Below are positions 44,986 to 54,059 of a DNA stretch of 64,000 nucleotides, piece by piece. The stretch lies in the NCBI GenBank assembly GCA_013823325.1, contig PNLY01000003.1, positions 59,542-123,541 on the forward strand. The letters run 5' to 3'. The translations under genes and the position numbers were made by a program. Position 1 is the first letter of the stretch, and each line of letters opens with the position of its first letter. The notes beneath the pieces are model-generated. The model was not told where the DNA came from. It worked only from the letters and a program-made list of their open reading frames with translations, and searched no databases. This DNA comes from Methylobacterium sp. (GTDB taxonomy: Bacteria > Pseudomonadota > Alphaproteobacteria > Rhizobiales > Beijerinckiaceae).

Positions 44986-47511
44986 ATGACCAGCTCCCAG
45001 CGCGATTATCTTCCGCTCGTCCTCGCCGCCATCGGTCTCGCCATCCTGCCCTCGCTGATGCATGCGGTCGGGCTCGGCACCACCTCGGCCACCGAGGTCG
45101 TCGTCTTCGCCATCGCCTGCATGGCGCTGAATATCCTCGTCGGCACCACCGGGCTCGTCTCCTTCGGCCATGGCGCCTGGTTCGGCATCGCCGCCTATGC
45201 GGCGGGCCTGATCCAGCGCAACTGGCTGCCCGGCCAGTTCGCCCTGCCGATCCTGCTGGCGGTCGCGCTCGTCGCTGTCATCGCCTTCGCCTTCGGCGCC
45301 CTGATCCTGCGTCGCCGCGGCGTCTATTTCTCGCTGCTGACCCTGGCGCTCGCCGCCATGATCTATTCGGTCGCCTTCCGCTGGACCTCGGTCACCGGCG
45401 GCGAGGATGGCTTAGGGGGCATCAAGCGCCCGCTCTTCGCCGGCATCGATTTCGAGACCGCCCAGCCCTTCTATGTGCTGGTGGCGACGATCGGCTTCGC
45501 CGTGGTCTACGGCCTCTGGCGCTTCCACCGCTCGCCGGTCGGCACCGTCCTCGTCGCGATCCGCGAGAACGAGCAGCGCGCCCGCTTCCTCGGCTACGCC
45601 ACCACCCGCTACAAGCTCGTCGCCTTCACCGTCTCGGCCGCGCTGACGGGGCTTGCCGGCACGCTCCTGCTCTTCAACAACCGCATGACCTCGGCCGAGC
45701 CGATCTCAGTCGCCTTCTCCGGCGAATTGCTGGCGATGGTGGTGATCGGCGGCATGCGCTCTTTCCTCGGCCCGGCGCTGGGCGCGCTCTTTTTCGTCGT
45801 CTTCCGCGACCTGCTCTCCAGCGTCACCGAGAACTGGCTGTTCTGGTTCGGACTGCTCTTCGTCGCCTTCATCGTCTTCTCGCCGGACGGCCTCGTCGGC
45901 GTCGGCCAGCGCCTGCTCAAGCCTTTCCGCAAGCAGGCGGCCGAGGATGCGGCTATGTCGGCCCGCAAGGCCGGCGCAGTCGAGCTTCCAGCCTTCATGA
46001 AGCCGGCCGACGCCGGCGACGGCACCATCCTGACCGCGACCGGCCTCGCCAAGAGCTTCGGCGGCATCAAAGCTGTCGAGAACGTCGATATCGCCATGCG
46101 CGATCGCAAGCTGCATGCGCTGATCGGCCCGAACGGCGCCGGCAAGACCACCGCCTTCAACCTGATCTCCGGCATGTTCGCGCCCGATCGCGGCGAGGTC
46201 CGGCTGCGCGAGCGCAATGTCGCCGGCCTCTCGCCCGAGGCGATCACGCGGGCTGGCATCGGCCGCGCCTTCCAGATCACCAACCTGTTTCCCACCCTTT
46301 CGGTCGCCGAGAACGTCCGCCTTGCCGTGCAGGCAAGGGCGCCGGAGCGCTTCGGCTTCTGGCGCTCGGCCGGCACCCTTGGGCAGGTCAATGACGAGAC
46401 CCGCCAGGTCGTCGAGACCATGGGCCTTTCCGGCATCGAGCGGGCCGAGGCCGGCTCGCTCAGCTATGGCGGCCAGCGCCTGCTCGACATGAGCCTCGCG
46501 CTCGCCACCAGCCCGCGCGTGCTGCTGCTCGACGAGCCGCTCGCCGGCCTCGCCGCGGCCGAGCGCGAGCGCGTCGGCAACCTCATCAAGTCGATCTCGA
46601 CCGATCTGCCGGTGCTGCTGGTCGAGCACGACATCGACCGCGTCTTCGCCATCGCCGACCATGTCACGGTGATGAACGAAGGCTCGGTGCTGGTCGACGG
46701 CACGGTCGAGGACGCCCGCTCCTCGCCCAAGGTGCAGGAGGTCTATATCGGCTCCGGCGCCCATGCGCTGGCCGAGAAGCCGCGCGAGAGCGCCGCTGGC
46801 TCCAAGATCCTGCTCGGCCTCAATGAGGTCGACACCTGCTACGGCAAGAGCCACATCCTGCGCGGCGTCAGCTTCGGCGTGCACGAAAACGAGATCGTCG
46901 CGCTGCTCGGCCGCAACGGCGCCGGTAAGTCGACCCTGCTCAAGACCATCACCGGCATCGCCCCGCCCGCCTCCGGCTCGATCAGCCTTGCCGGCAACGA
47001 CATCGCCCGCCTGCCGCCGGCTGGGATCGCCCGCGCCGGCATCGCTTATGTCCCGCAGGGGCGCGGCCTCTTCGCCGGCATGAGCGTCAAGGACAATATG
47101 GAGCTCGGGCGCCTGCGCCGCCGCACCGGCAACGGCACGCACTGGGAAGACGAGAAGATCTTCGCGTTCTTCCCGCGCATTCGGGAGCGCTGGCAGTCGC
47201 CGGCCGATTATCTCTCCGGCGGCGAGCAGCAGATGGTCGCGGTCGCCCGCGCCCTCTCCGGCGACACCAAGGTGCTCCTGCTCGACGAGCCGTTCGAGGG
47301 CCTGGCGCCGGCCGTGGTCGAGGAGCTGTTCGAGGCCTTCGACAAGCTGCGCAAGGAGATCGCCATCGTCATCGTCGACCACCATCTCGACCTCGCGCTG
47401 GCGCTCTCCGACCGCACCGTCGTGCTCGAGCGCGGCCAGGTCACCCATATCGGCCCCTCGCGCGCGCTGAGCCAGGACCTTGCGCTGCGGCGGCAGGTGC
47501 TGTGGCTGTGA
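44986..47511 (+). CDS. LivM-LivG-LivF fusion: permease plus two ABC ATPases in one chain
   Basis: The 841-residue chain has three parts. Residues 1-310 are a LivM permease (ILVGTTGLVSFGHGAWFGIA, RRGVYFSLLTLALAAMIYS). Residues 345-585 are a LivG ATPase: Walker A GPNGAGKTT near 381, LSYGGQRLLDMSLAL, Walker B VLLLDEPLAGL near 512. Residues 600-841 are a LivF ATPase: GRNGAGKST near 641, YLSGGEQQMVAVARAL, VLLLDEPFEGLAP near 762. No stop or frameshift separates them. LivM-LivG fusions are known; three subunits in one chain are less usual. With LivH and the binding protein this makes a complete importer from three genes. Confidence 0.95.
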   Translation: MTSSQRDYLPLVLAAIGLAILPSLMHAVGLGTTSATEVVVFAIACMALNILVGTTGLVSFGHGAWFGIAAYAAGLIQRNWLPGQFALPILLAVALVAVIAFAFGALILRRRGVYFSLLTLALAAMIYSVAFRWTSVTGGEDGLGGIKRPLFAGIDFETAQPFYVLVATIGFAVVYGLWRFHRSPVGTVLVAIRENEQRARFLGYATTRYKLVAFTVSAALTGLAGTLLLFNNRMTSAEPISVAFSGELLAMVVIGGMRSFLGPALGALFFVVFRDLLSSVTENWLFWFGLLFVAFIVFSPDGLVGVGQRLLKPFRKQAAEDAAMSARKAGAVELPAFMKPADAGDGTILTATGLAKSFGGIKAVENVDIAMRDRKLHALIGPNGAGKTTAFNLISGMFAPDRGEVRLRERNVAGLSPEAITRAGIGRAFQITNLFPTLSVAENVRLAVQARAPERFGFWRSAGTLGQVNDETRQVVETMGLSGIERAEAGSLSYGGQRLLDMSLALATSPRVLLLDEPLAGLAAAERERVGNLIKSISTDLPVLLVEHDIDRVFAIADHVTVMNEGSVLVDGTVEDARSSPKVQEVYIGSGAHALAEKPRESAAGSKILLGLNEVDTCYGKSHILRGVSFGVHENEIVALLGRNGAGKSTLLKTITGIAPPASGSISLAGNDIARLPPAGIARAGIAYVPQGRGLFAGMSVKDNMELGRLRRRTGNGTHWEDEKIFAFFPRIRERWQSPADYLSGGEQQMVAVARALSGDTKVLLLDEPFEGLAPAVVEELFEAFDKLRKEIAIVIVDHHLDLALALSDRTVVLERGQVTHIGPSRALSQDLALRRQVLWL

Positions 47512-47524
47512 TGGATGGTCCCCG

Positions 47525-47670
47525 TCTTTCCGGGGCTTCGCGCAGCGAAGAGCCCGGAATCCATAACCATTGCCGGTTCCGGAAGAATCGCCACCATTGT
47601 CGCGCCTTACCCACGACCACCTGCGGTAATGGGTTCCGGGCTCACGCCTGCGGCGTGCCCCGGAATGACG
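47525..47670. repeat. Palindromic dispersed repeat, family B copy 2
   Basis: The left arm has TTTCCGGGGCTTCGCGCAGC and AGCCCGGAATCCAT. The right arm has ATGGGTTCCGGGCT, then GCCTGCGGCGTGCCCCGG and AATGACG. The arms are complementary with mismatches. The order of blocks is that of the element at 3084-3210. It sits between the fusion transporter and the dehydrogenase gene and holds no gene. Confidence 0.75.
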
Positions 47671-47707
47671 GCGTGGTTCCCGCCCGTATGACCATGGATG
47701 TTTCCGC

Positions 47708-48649
47708 ATGACCAAGATCGCCATCGTCGGCTCGGGCCTGATCGGCCGCGCCTGGGCCACCGTCTTCGCCAGCCACGGCTTCGAGGTCGCGCTGCACGAC
47801 GTGAAGCCGGAGGCCGCCAAGGCCGCCCGCATCCATATCGGCAAGAATCTGAAGGAGCTCGCCGGCCACGGCCTGGTCGATGATCCCGCGGGCTCGCTCG
47901 CCCGCATCCGCGTCGCCAAGGACCTCGCCGACGCCTTGAAGGGCGTCGCGCTGGTGCAGGAGAACGGGCCGGAGACAATCGAGGCCAAGCGCGAGCTCTT
48001 CGCGCAGATGGATGTGCTCGCTCCGGCCTCCGCGATCCTGGCCTCCTCGACCTCCTTCATCATGGCTTCGACCTTCTCGGAAGAGTTGAAGGGGCGGGCC
48101 CGCTGCCTCGTCGCCCATCCGGTCAACCCACCGCATCTGGTGCCGATCGTCGAACTCGCCCCGGCGCCCTGGACCGATCCCGAGGTCGTCGCCAAGGCCA
48201 AGCGCCTTTACGAGCAGGCCGGCCAGGTCGCGATCATGCTACGCAAGGAGAAGCCCGGCTTCGTGCTCAATCGGCTGCAGGCGGTGCTGCTGGCCGAGGC
48301 CTTCCGCCTCGTCGGCGAGGGCGTCGCCAGCGCCGAGGATGTCGACAAGACCATCCGCGACGGGCTCGGCCTGCGCTGGTCCTTCATGGGCCCGTTCGAG
48401 ACGATCGAGCTCAATGCGCCGGGCGGGATCCCCGATTACTGCGCGCGCTATTCCGAGTCGCTCGACCGCATGGTCAAATCCTCCGAAGGGCTCGGCAATC
48501 CGTTCAAGCCGGAGACGGTCGCCGAGGTCATGCGCGAATGGCGCGGCGCGCAGGAGGCCAGCCGCGTCAAGCGCCTCAGCGACTGGCGCGACAGCCGCCT
48601 CGCGGCTCTGCAGGCGCATAAGCGCGCCGCGAAGCGCAAGCCCAGTTGA
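47708..48649 (+). CDS. 3-hydroxyacyl-CoA dehydrogenase family protein (lambda-crystallin / L-gulonate 3-dehydrogenase-like)
   Basis: The protein has 313 residues. It starts KIAIVGSGLIGRAWATVFAS, an NAD-binding loop with the acidic residue in LHDVKPE. It has the substrate block LVAHPVNPPHLVPIVELAPA with the catalytic histidine, and EKPGFVLNRLQAVLLAEAFR. It ends with LGLRWSFMGPFETIELNAPG. Length and motifs match CRYL1-like enzymes and L-carnitine dehydrogenases, which oxidise free beta-hydroxy acids. The BKACE gene next would take the beta-keto product. Confidence 0.88.
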   Translation: MTKIAIVGSGLIGRAWATVFASHGFEVALHDVKPEAAKAARIHIGKNLKELAGHGLVDDPAGSLARIRVAKDLADALKGVALVQENGPETIEAKRELFAQMDVLAPASAILASSTSFIMASTFSEELKGRARCLVAHPVNPPHLVPIVELAPAPWTDPEVVAKAKRLYEQAGQVAIMLRKEKPGFVLNRLQAVLLAEAFRLVGEGVASAEDVDKTIRDGLGLRWSFMGPFETIELNAPGGIPDYCARYSESLDRMVKSSEGLGNPFKPETVAEVMREWRGAQEASRVKRLSDWRDSRLAALQAHKRAAKRKPS

Positions 48650-48663
48650 TGCGTCCTCCCCTC

Positions 48664-48779
48664 AGCCCTCATCCTGAGGAGCCGCACAGCGGCGTCTCGA
48701 AGGATGCTCCAGCTATCCCCGGAACCTCCTGGAGCATCCTTCGAGACGCGATCTGCGATCGCTCCTCAGGATGAGGGCT
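48664..48779. repeat. Palindromic dispersed repeat, family A copy 2
   Basis: It has the same 18-bp termini as the element at 134-248 (AGCCCTCATCCTGAGGAG at 48664-48681 and its complement at 48762-48779). The GCGATCGCAGATCGC variant is in the right arm here and the left arm there, so the copies are inverted to each other. It lies between the dehydrogenase and BKACE genes. Confidence 0.85.
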
Positions 48780-48814
48780 ATCCCTTCAGCAGTCGAACAG
48801 CCGGAGCTCTGACC

Positions 48815-49747
48815 ATGGCCAAGAACCGCAAAGTCATCATCACCTGCGCCGTGACCGGCGCGATCCATACGCCCTCGATGTCGCCCTATCTGCCGGTGAC
48901 GCCGGACGAGATCATCGATGCCGCCGTCGGCGCGGCCGAGGCCGGCGCGGCTCTGGTCCATGTCCATGCCCGCAATCCCAAGACCGGCCAGCCCGACCAG
49001 TCGCCGGAGGCCTTTGAGCCCTTCCTGAAGGTGATCAAGCAGCGCTCGAACTGCGTGATCAACATCACCACCGGCGGCGCCCCGACCATGCTGGTCGAGG
49101 AGCGGCTCAAGCCTTGCGCCCATTTCAAGCCCGAGGTCGCCTCGCTCAACATGGGCTCGATGAATTTCGGGCTCTACCCGATGCTGAACCGTTTCAAGGA
49201 GTTCAAGCACGACTGGGAGCGACCCTATCTCGAAGGCTCTGACGACCGCGTCTTCAAGAACACCTTCAAGGACATCGCCAACATCCTGACGACCTGCGCC
49301 GAGAACGGCACGCGCTTCGAGATCGAGTGCTACGACATCGGCCATCTCTACACGCTGGCGCATTTCGTCGATCGCGGACTGGTGAAACCGCCATTCTTTG
49401 TCCAGTCGGTCTTCGGCCTGCTCGGCGGCATCGGCCCGCATCCCGAAGACGTCGCCCACATGAAGCGCACCGCCGACCGGCTCTTCGGCGACGACTATCA
49501 CTGGTCGGTGCTCGGCGCCGGCCGCCACCAGCTCCCGATCGCGGCGATGGCGGTCGCGATGGGCGGAAACCTGCGCGTCGGCCTCGAGGATTCGCTCTGG
49601 CTCGGCCCCGGCCAGCTCGCCAGGTCGAACGCCGACCAGGTCCGCGCCGCCCGCAAGATCATCGAGGGCCTCGGCCTCGAGATCGCGACCCCGGACGACG
49701 CCCGCGAACAGCTCCAGCTCAAGGGCGCCGACAAGGTCGCGTTCTGA
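48815..49747 (+). CDS. BKACE-family beta-keto acid cleavage enzyme
   Basis: The protein has 310 residues. The zinc site HVHARNP, SLNMGSMNFGLYPMLN, VFGLLGGIGPHPEDVAHMK and SVLGAGRHQLPIAAMAVAMG match the DUF849/BKACE family. It condenses a beta-keto acid with acetyl-CoA and splits it into acetoacetate and a shorter acyl-CoA. The ATG at 48815 opens the conserved part (AKNRKVIITCAVTGAIHTP); longer starts fall in the repeat. Substrates in the family include 3-keto-5-aminohexanoate, dehydrocarnitine and beta-ketoadipate; the lambda-crystallin-like partner fits dehydrocarnitine or a related keto acid. Confidence 0.92.
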   Translation: MAKNRKVIITCAVTGAIHTPSMSPYLPVTPDEIIDAAVGAAEAGAALVHVHARNPKTGQPDQSPEAFEPFLKVIKQRSNCVINITTGGAPTMLVEERLKPCAHFKPEVASLNMGSMNFGLYPMLNRFKEFKHDWERPYLEGSDDRVFKNTFKDIANILTTCAENGTRFEIECYDIGHLYTLAHFVDRGLVKPPFFVQSVFGLLGGIGPHPEDVAHMKRTADRLFGDDYHWSVLGAGRHQLPIAAMAVAMGGNLRVGLEDSLWLGPGQLARSNADQVRAARKIIEGLGLEIATPDDAREQLQLKGADKVAF

Positions 49748-49845
49748 GATCACTCTGGATCGCGTCCGGCGAACTTGGCTCGCCGGGAGCCAATGGCTAA
49801 ACCTCGCGGCCGATCCCAGAGCGAACTCGGCCGGCCGCGCAATTC

Positions 49846-51489
49846 ATGCAGACTTTCACCTTCATCCTGATCCTGGTGATGGCCGTGGTGGCTTCGCAGC
49901 CGCTGACCCGGCTGTTCAGGATCGTCCCGCTGCCGATCATCCAGATCGGCCTCGGCGCAGCGCTTGCGTGGCCGACAGCCGGCTTCCATCCTAGGATCGA
50001 TCCAGAGCTCTTCCTTCTGCTCTTCATCGCCCCGCTGCTCTTCGCCGATGCCTGGGAGGCGCCGAAGCGCGAATATCGCAAGCTGCTGCGGCCGATCCTG
50101 TCGCTCGCCTTCGGCCTGGTGTTCTTCACCACATTGTTCGGCGGCCTTGCCTTGCATTGGCTGGTGCCGTCCATGCCGTTGCCAGTCGCTTTCGCGCTCG
50201 CCGCCGTGCTCTCGCCGACAGATGCGGTCGCAGTCTCCGCCATCGTCGACAAGGAGACCGTGCCGAAGAACCTGATGCACATTCTCGAAGGGGAATCGCT
50301 GCTCAACGACGCGTCGGGTCTGGTGATCTTCCGCTTCGCGACCGCCGCGGCCCTGACCGGCAGCTTCTCGCTCTGGCAGGCCTCGCTCGCCTTCCTCCTC
50401 GCTGTGGCTGGCGGCATCGCCGCCGGCCTGCTCGCGGTCGTCGTCGTCTCCTGGACGTTGAAGCTGCTGGCGAAATTCGACCGGATCGCGCCGGAAGCGC
50501 AGGTGCTGGTCATCATGTTCCTGCCCTTCGCAGCCTTCCTCGCGGCGGAGGCCGTCCATGCTTCAGGCGTGCTCGCCGCCGTCGTTGCCGGACTCACCGT
50601 CGGGCGCACGCGCACGGCCAACCAGCTCAGCGTTTCCGCCTATATGCTCGCCCATTCGTTCTGGACGATGCTGGCCTTCCTCCTGAACGGCACGCTCTTC
50701 GTCCTCCTCGGCCTGCAATTGCCGGCGATCATCCGCACGGTCCCGCCGGCACTGATCGACACGCATTGGCTTTGGCAGCCGCTCGGCATCATCGTCGCAC
50801 TGACACTCTGCCTGATCCTGCTGCGCTTTGTCTGGATCACCGTCGCCATCGCGCTGAGCCGCGTCGTCAGCCGGCGCCTTCGCCTGGAGCAGTTTCACAC
50901 CACGCTGCGCACCCGGCTGGCCGGCTCGGTTGCGGGCGTGCGTGGCGCGGTGACGCTCGCCGGCGTGCTGTCATTCCCGGTGCTGGCGCTCGACGGCTCG
51001 CCCTTTCCCGGGCGCGATGCCGCAATTTTCCTGGCCGCCGGCGTGATCCTGCTCTGGCTGGCGATCGCCAGCCTGGGCCTGCCGCCGATCGTGCGCGGAC
51101 TGGCAGCCGGGCATGGTGCCGCTCACGCCACCGAACTGCGACGGGCACGGATCGTTGCGACGGAGGCGGCGATCGCCCGCCTGGAGGGGGTCGCCCATCG
51201 CGGCGGCACCGACGGCGCCGCGACCGTCGACCAGGCCGTGGCGGAAGGCCTGATCGCAACCTATCGACGCCGGCTGGCCCTGCTCGACGACGGCCAGACG
51301 CCGCGCGAGGAGGCCGTGGCGCTGCAGCGGGCCGAGAGCGCTCTGCGCCATACTGCCCTCGCGGCCGAGCGCGAAGCGCTGCGCGACCTGCTTAGGAGCG
51401 GCGAGATCGACGATGTCACCTTCAACGCCCTCGCGCACGAACTCGCCCTGCACGACGTGCTCGCCGAGACGAGAACCAGGGCTCACTGA
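49846..51489 (+). CDS. Na+/H+ antiporter, CPA1 family
   Basis: The 547-residue protein has about twelve hydrophobic spans and a cytoplasmic C-terminal tail. The ion-site motifs are AAVLSPTDAVAVSAIVDKE and LEGESLLNDASGLVIFRFA, as in NhaP/YjcE-like CPA1 antiporters. The tail (about 430-547) is helical and charged. It exchanges Na+ or K+ for protons at the inner membrane. The start ATG at 49846 lies 98 bases after the BKACE stop. No regulatory site was seen. Confidence 0.92.
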   Translation: MQTFTFILILVMAVVASQPLTRLFRIVPLPIIQIGLGAALAWPTAGFHPRIDPELFLLLFIAPLLFADAWEAPKREYRKLLRPILSLAFGLVFFTTLFGGLALHWLVPSMPLPVAFALAAVLSPTDAVAVSAIVDKETVPKNLMHILEGESLLNDASGLVIFRFATAAALTGSFSLWQASLAFLLAVAGGIAAGLLAVVVVSWTLKLLAKFDRIAPEAQVLVIMFLPFAAFLAAEAVHASGVLAAVVAGLTVGRTRTANQLSVSAYMLAHSFWTMLAFLLNGTLFVLLGLQLPAIIRTVPPALIDTHWLWQPLGIIVALTLCLILLRFVWITVAIALSRVVSRRLRLEQFHTTLRTRLAGSVAGVRGAVTLAGVLSFPVLALDGSPFPGRDAAIFLAAGVILLWLAIASLGLPPIVRGLAAGHGAAHATELRRARIVATEAAIARLEGVAHRGGTDGAATVDQAVAEGLIATYRRRLALLDDGQTPREEAVALQRAESALRHTALAAEREALRDLLRSGEIDDVTFNALAHELALHDVLAETRTRAH

Positions 51490-51498
51490 CCGCTGGCG

Positions 51499-52281
51499 TC
51501 AGCTCCGCACCGCGAGAATGAACAGGCGCGGGAAGCGCAGCAGCACCTTGCCGTCCGGCTCGATTGGATAAGCCCGGGCGATCTTCTCGCGATAGACGGC
51601 GAGGAAAGCCTCGCGCTCCTCGCCCGAAAGCGGGTCGATATAGGGCTTCAGGCCCGTGCTCTTGAACCATTCGACGATCGCGTCATGGCCGGCGAGCGCA
51701 TGGACATAGGTCGTCTGCCAGATATCGACCTCGCAGCCGGCCTCCATCAGCCAGCGCCGGTAATCCGAGAACGAGCCGATCAACGCCTTCGAGGACCGCG
51801 CATTGGCAAGGCGCCCCGCCCATGGCCCTTCGGCGGCAGCCTCGTCCATCGAGACATGCGAGGGTTCGCTGAGGTTGTTCGGCATCTGCACGGCGAGCAC
51901 CCCGCCCGGCGCCAATGACTGCGCCAGCCGCGCGAACAGAGCGGGATGGTCGGGAATCCATTGCAGCGCCGCATTGGCGAAGATCAGGTCGTAGCGGCCA
52001 TCTGCCGACCAGTTCTCCAGATCCGCCAGGGTGAAGGAGAGCTGCGGCAGGCGCTTGCGGGCCTTCTCCAGCATATCCGGCGACGAATCGAGCCCTTCCA
52101 CCGCCGCGCCCGGAAAGCGGGCGGCGACCAGCTCGGTGCTGTTGCCGGGCCCGCAGCCGAGATCGATGCAGCGCCGCGGCTCGGTGAGGCGCACGCGCTG
52201 GATCAGGTCGAGCGGCGGCCGCGTCCGCTCGTCCTCGAAGCGCAGATACTGGTTCGCATCCCAGTCGACCTTGCCCGTCAT
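51499..52281 (-). CDS. tam: Trans-aconitate 2-methyltransferase-like SAM methyltransferase
   Basis: The 260-residue protein starts [20 protein letters not shown], the typical opening of Tam. SAM motif I is [20 protein letters not shown], with [17 protein letters not shown] and [20 protein letters not shown]. Tam methylates trans-aconitate, an inhibitor of aconitase. The ATG at 52281 has GGAGCAGG before it and lacks the six extra residues of a longer start. It ends nine bases past the antiporter stop on the opposite strand. Confidence 0.88.
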   Translation of the reverse strand: MTGKVDWDANQYLRFEDERTRPPLDLIQRVRLTEPRRCIDLGCGPGNSTELVAARFPGAAVEGLDSSPDMLEKARKRLPQLSFTLADLENWSADGRYDLIFANAALQWIPDHPALFARLAQSLAPGGVLAVQMPNNLSEPSHVSMDEAAAEGPWAGRLANARSSKALIGSFSDYRRWLMEAGCEVDIWQTTYVHALAGHDAIVEWFKSTGLKPYIDPLSGEEREAFLAVYREKIARAYPIEPDGKVLLRFPRLFILAVRS

Positions 52282-52323
52282 CGCGCCTGCTCCGTCCATC
52301 CATCTGGCGCGATGGCTACGCTT

Positions 52324-53028
52324 CTAGAGCGAACGCATCAAGCCGCCATCGACCCGCAGGTTCTGGCCGGTGATGTAGCCGGCGCCGTCCGAGGCGAGGA
52401 AGGCGATCGTCGCGGCGATCTCCTCGCTGGTGCCGTAGCGCTGCATCGGCACGCCGGCGCGGCGCTCCTCGGTCGCCGGCAGCGAGTCGATCCAGCCGGG
52501 CAGGACATTGTTCATGCGCACATTCTGCGCCGCATACTGGTCGGCAAAGAGCTTGGTGTAGGCGGCGAGCCCGGCGCGGAACACCGCCGAGGTCGGGAAA
52601 TTGGCGGCCGGCTCGAAGGCCCATGCGGTCGAGATGTTGACGATGGCGCCCGACTTCTGCGCCGCCATCACCGGCGCGACCAGCCGCGTCGGCCGGATCA
52701 CGTTCATCAGGTAGACGTCGAGCCCGGCATGCCATTGCTCGTCGGTGATCTCGGTGATCGGCGCGCGCGGGCCGTGGCCGGCGCTGTTGACCAGCACGTC
52801 GATGCGGCCGAAGCGCGCCATCGTCTCGTCGACCAGGCGCTTCAGATCGTCATTCGACTGGTTCGAGCCGGTGACGCCGAAGCCGCCGAGCTCCTTGGCC
52901 AGCGCCTCGCCCTTGCCGGAGGAGGACAGGATCGCGACCTTGAACCCGTCCTGCGCCAGCCGCTTCGCCGCCGCTGCGCCCATGCCGCTGCCTCCGGCGG
53001 TAACGATCGCGACTTTTTCTCCTGCCAT
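52324..53028 (-). CDS. SDR-family oxidoreductase
   Basis: The 234-residue short-chain dehydrogenase has AIVTAGGSGMGAAAAKRLAQ as cofactor loop, VNSAGHGPR, the serine in IVNISTAWAF and a C-terminal GYITGQNLRVDGGLM. The active-site tyrosine is not in the usual YxxxK form: after the serine the sequence goes FPTSAVFRAGLAAYTKLFA, where the Tyr is replaced by Phe or Val. This may be an atypical or inactive active site. The ATG at 53028 opens the fold; a longer frame runs antisense through the LysR gene and is rejected. Substrate unknown; probably a target of the divergent LysR. Confidence 0.85.
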   Translation of the reverse strand: MAGEKVAIVTAGGSGMGAAAAKRLAQDGFKVAILSSSGKGEALAKELGGFGVTGSNQSNDDLKRLVDETMARFGRIDVLVNSAGHGPRAPITEITDEQWHAGLDVYLMNVIRPTRLVAPVMAAQKSGAIVNISTAWAFEPAANFPTSAVFRAGLAAYTKLFADQYAAQNVRMNNVLPGWIDSLPATEERRAGVPMQRYGTSEEIAATIAFLASDGAGYITGQNLRVDGGLMRSL

Positions 53029-53138
53029 CTGGAAACTCCATCGTTCTGCCCAAAGCATGCAGCCGCTGCCGGCAGCACTGCTCGTTCTCGCCTTTCTCGC
53101 ATTGGCCGCGTAAACTCGCCAGCCAGTTGACCAGCGTC

Positions 53139-53148
53139 CTATCGATAG
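53139..53148. promoter_or_regulatory. Palindrome CTATCGATAG, weak LysR operator candidate
   Basis: A perfect 10-bp palindrome lies 12 bases before the LysR start, in the 132-base spacer to the divergent SDR gene. LysR proteins often bind such a spacer. A single short palindrome is weak evidence. Confidence 0.25.
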
Positions 53149-53160
53149 AAAAACTACTGC

Positions 53161-54030
53161 ATGACCGAACCGCAGCAGTGCCTGCCGTCGCTCAACGCGC
53201 TGCGCGCCTTCGAGGCGGCGGCGCGGCATCTCAACTTCCGCGCCGCCGCCGATGAGCTCGGCGTCACCCAGGGCGCTGTCGCCCAGCATGTCCGCGGCCT
53301 CGAAAGCGAGCTTGGCCTGAAGCTGTTCGAGCGCCAGCCGCGCCTGCTCGCCTTGACCGGCGCCGGCCGCAGCTACGCCACCCATGTCGCCCGCGCCTTC
53401 GCTCTGCTCGCCGAGGCGACCGACACCCTGCGCCCGCAGCCTCTGCGCTTGACGATCAGCGCGACGCCGAGCATCGCGGCGAAATGGCTGGTGCCGCGCC
53501 TGCCCGACTTCACCGCGGCGCATCCGCAGCTCGAGCTCAACATCCTCGCCAGCGACGCCCTGGCGAATTTCCAGTCCGACGGCGTCGACATCGCGATCCG
53601 CCAGGGCCGGGCTCCCTTCGGACCCGGCCTCACCGCCGACCTGTTGTTCGAGCACGAGATCGTCGCGGTCTGCCGCCCCGCCCTGCGCCCGGCCGAAGAG
53701 GAGCTGGGACGCCTGCCGCTGCTGCGCGATGGGCACGATCTCTGGCCGGAATTCTTCGAACGCGCTCTCGGCCGGCCCATGCCGCTGGCGATCCGCAGCA
53801 CGCGCTTCAACCAGACGGCGCTTGCGATCGACGCCGCGATCGCCGGCCAGGGCATCGCGCTCGCCAGCCGCTTCCTGGTCGCGCCGGACCTCGCCGCCGG
53901 CCGTCTCGCACTGGCGACGCCAGCCGGCATGCGCGGCGGCCTCGACTTCTACGTCGTCAGCACTCGCAAGCCGCGACATGCCGAACAGACGGCGCTGGTC
54001 AGGACGTGGCTGCTAAGCCAGCGGGGCTAG
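53161..54030 (+). CDS. LysR-family transcriptional regulator (GcvA-like)
   Basis: The 289-residue protein has a helix-turn-helix in LNALRAFEAAARHLNFRAAA, then LGVTQGAVAQHVRGLES and LKLFERQPRLLALTGAGRSY. An effector-binding domain follows (LRLTISATPSIAAKWLVPRL). GcvA-type openings of this kind regulate a neighbouring divergent gene, here the SDR at 53028. Start ATG at 53161. Effector unknown. Confidence 0.92.
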   Translation: MTEPQQCLPSLNALRAFEAAARHLNFRAAADELGVTQGAVAQHVRGLESELGLKLFERQPRLLALTGAGRSYATHVARAFALLAEATDTLRPQPLRLTISATPSIAAKWLVPRLPDFTAAHPQLELNILASDALANFQSDGVDIAIRQGRAPFGPGLTADLLFEHEIVAVCRPALRPAEEELGRLPLLRDGHDLWPEFFERALGRPMPLAIRSTRFNQTALAIDAAIAGQGIALASRFLVAPDLAAGRLALATPAGMRGGLDFYVVSTRKPRHAEQTALVRTWLLSQRG

Positions 54031-54059
54031 GCGGGAAACCCCGCCTGCCCGCCCCGACC

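Noticed and set aside
45706-48201. 831-codon open frame on the minus strand
   Set aside because: It is antisense to the LivMGF fusion and part of the dehydrogenase, both with full motifs. No domain is visible.
53029-53979. N-terminal extension of the SDR gene
   Set aside because: The extension is antisense to the LysR gene and has no SDR features; the fold starts at 53028.
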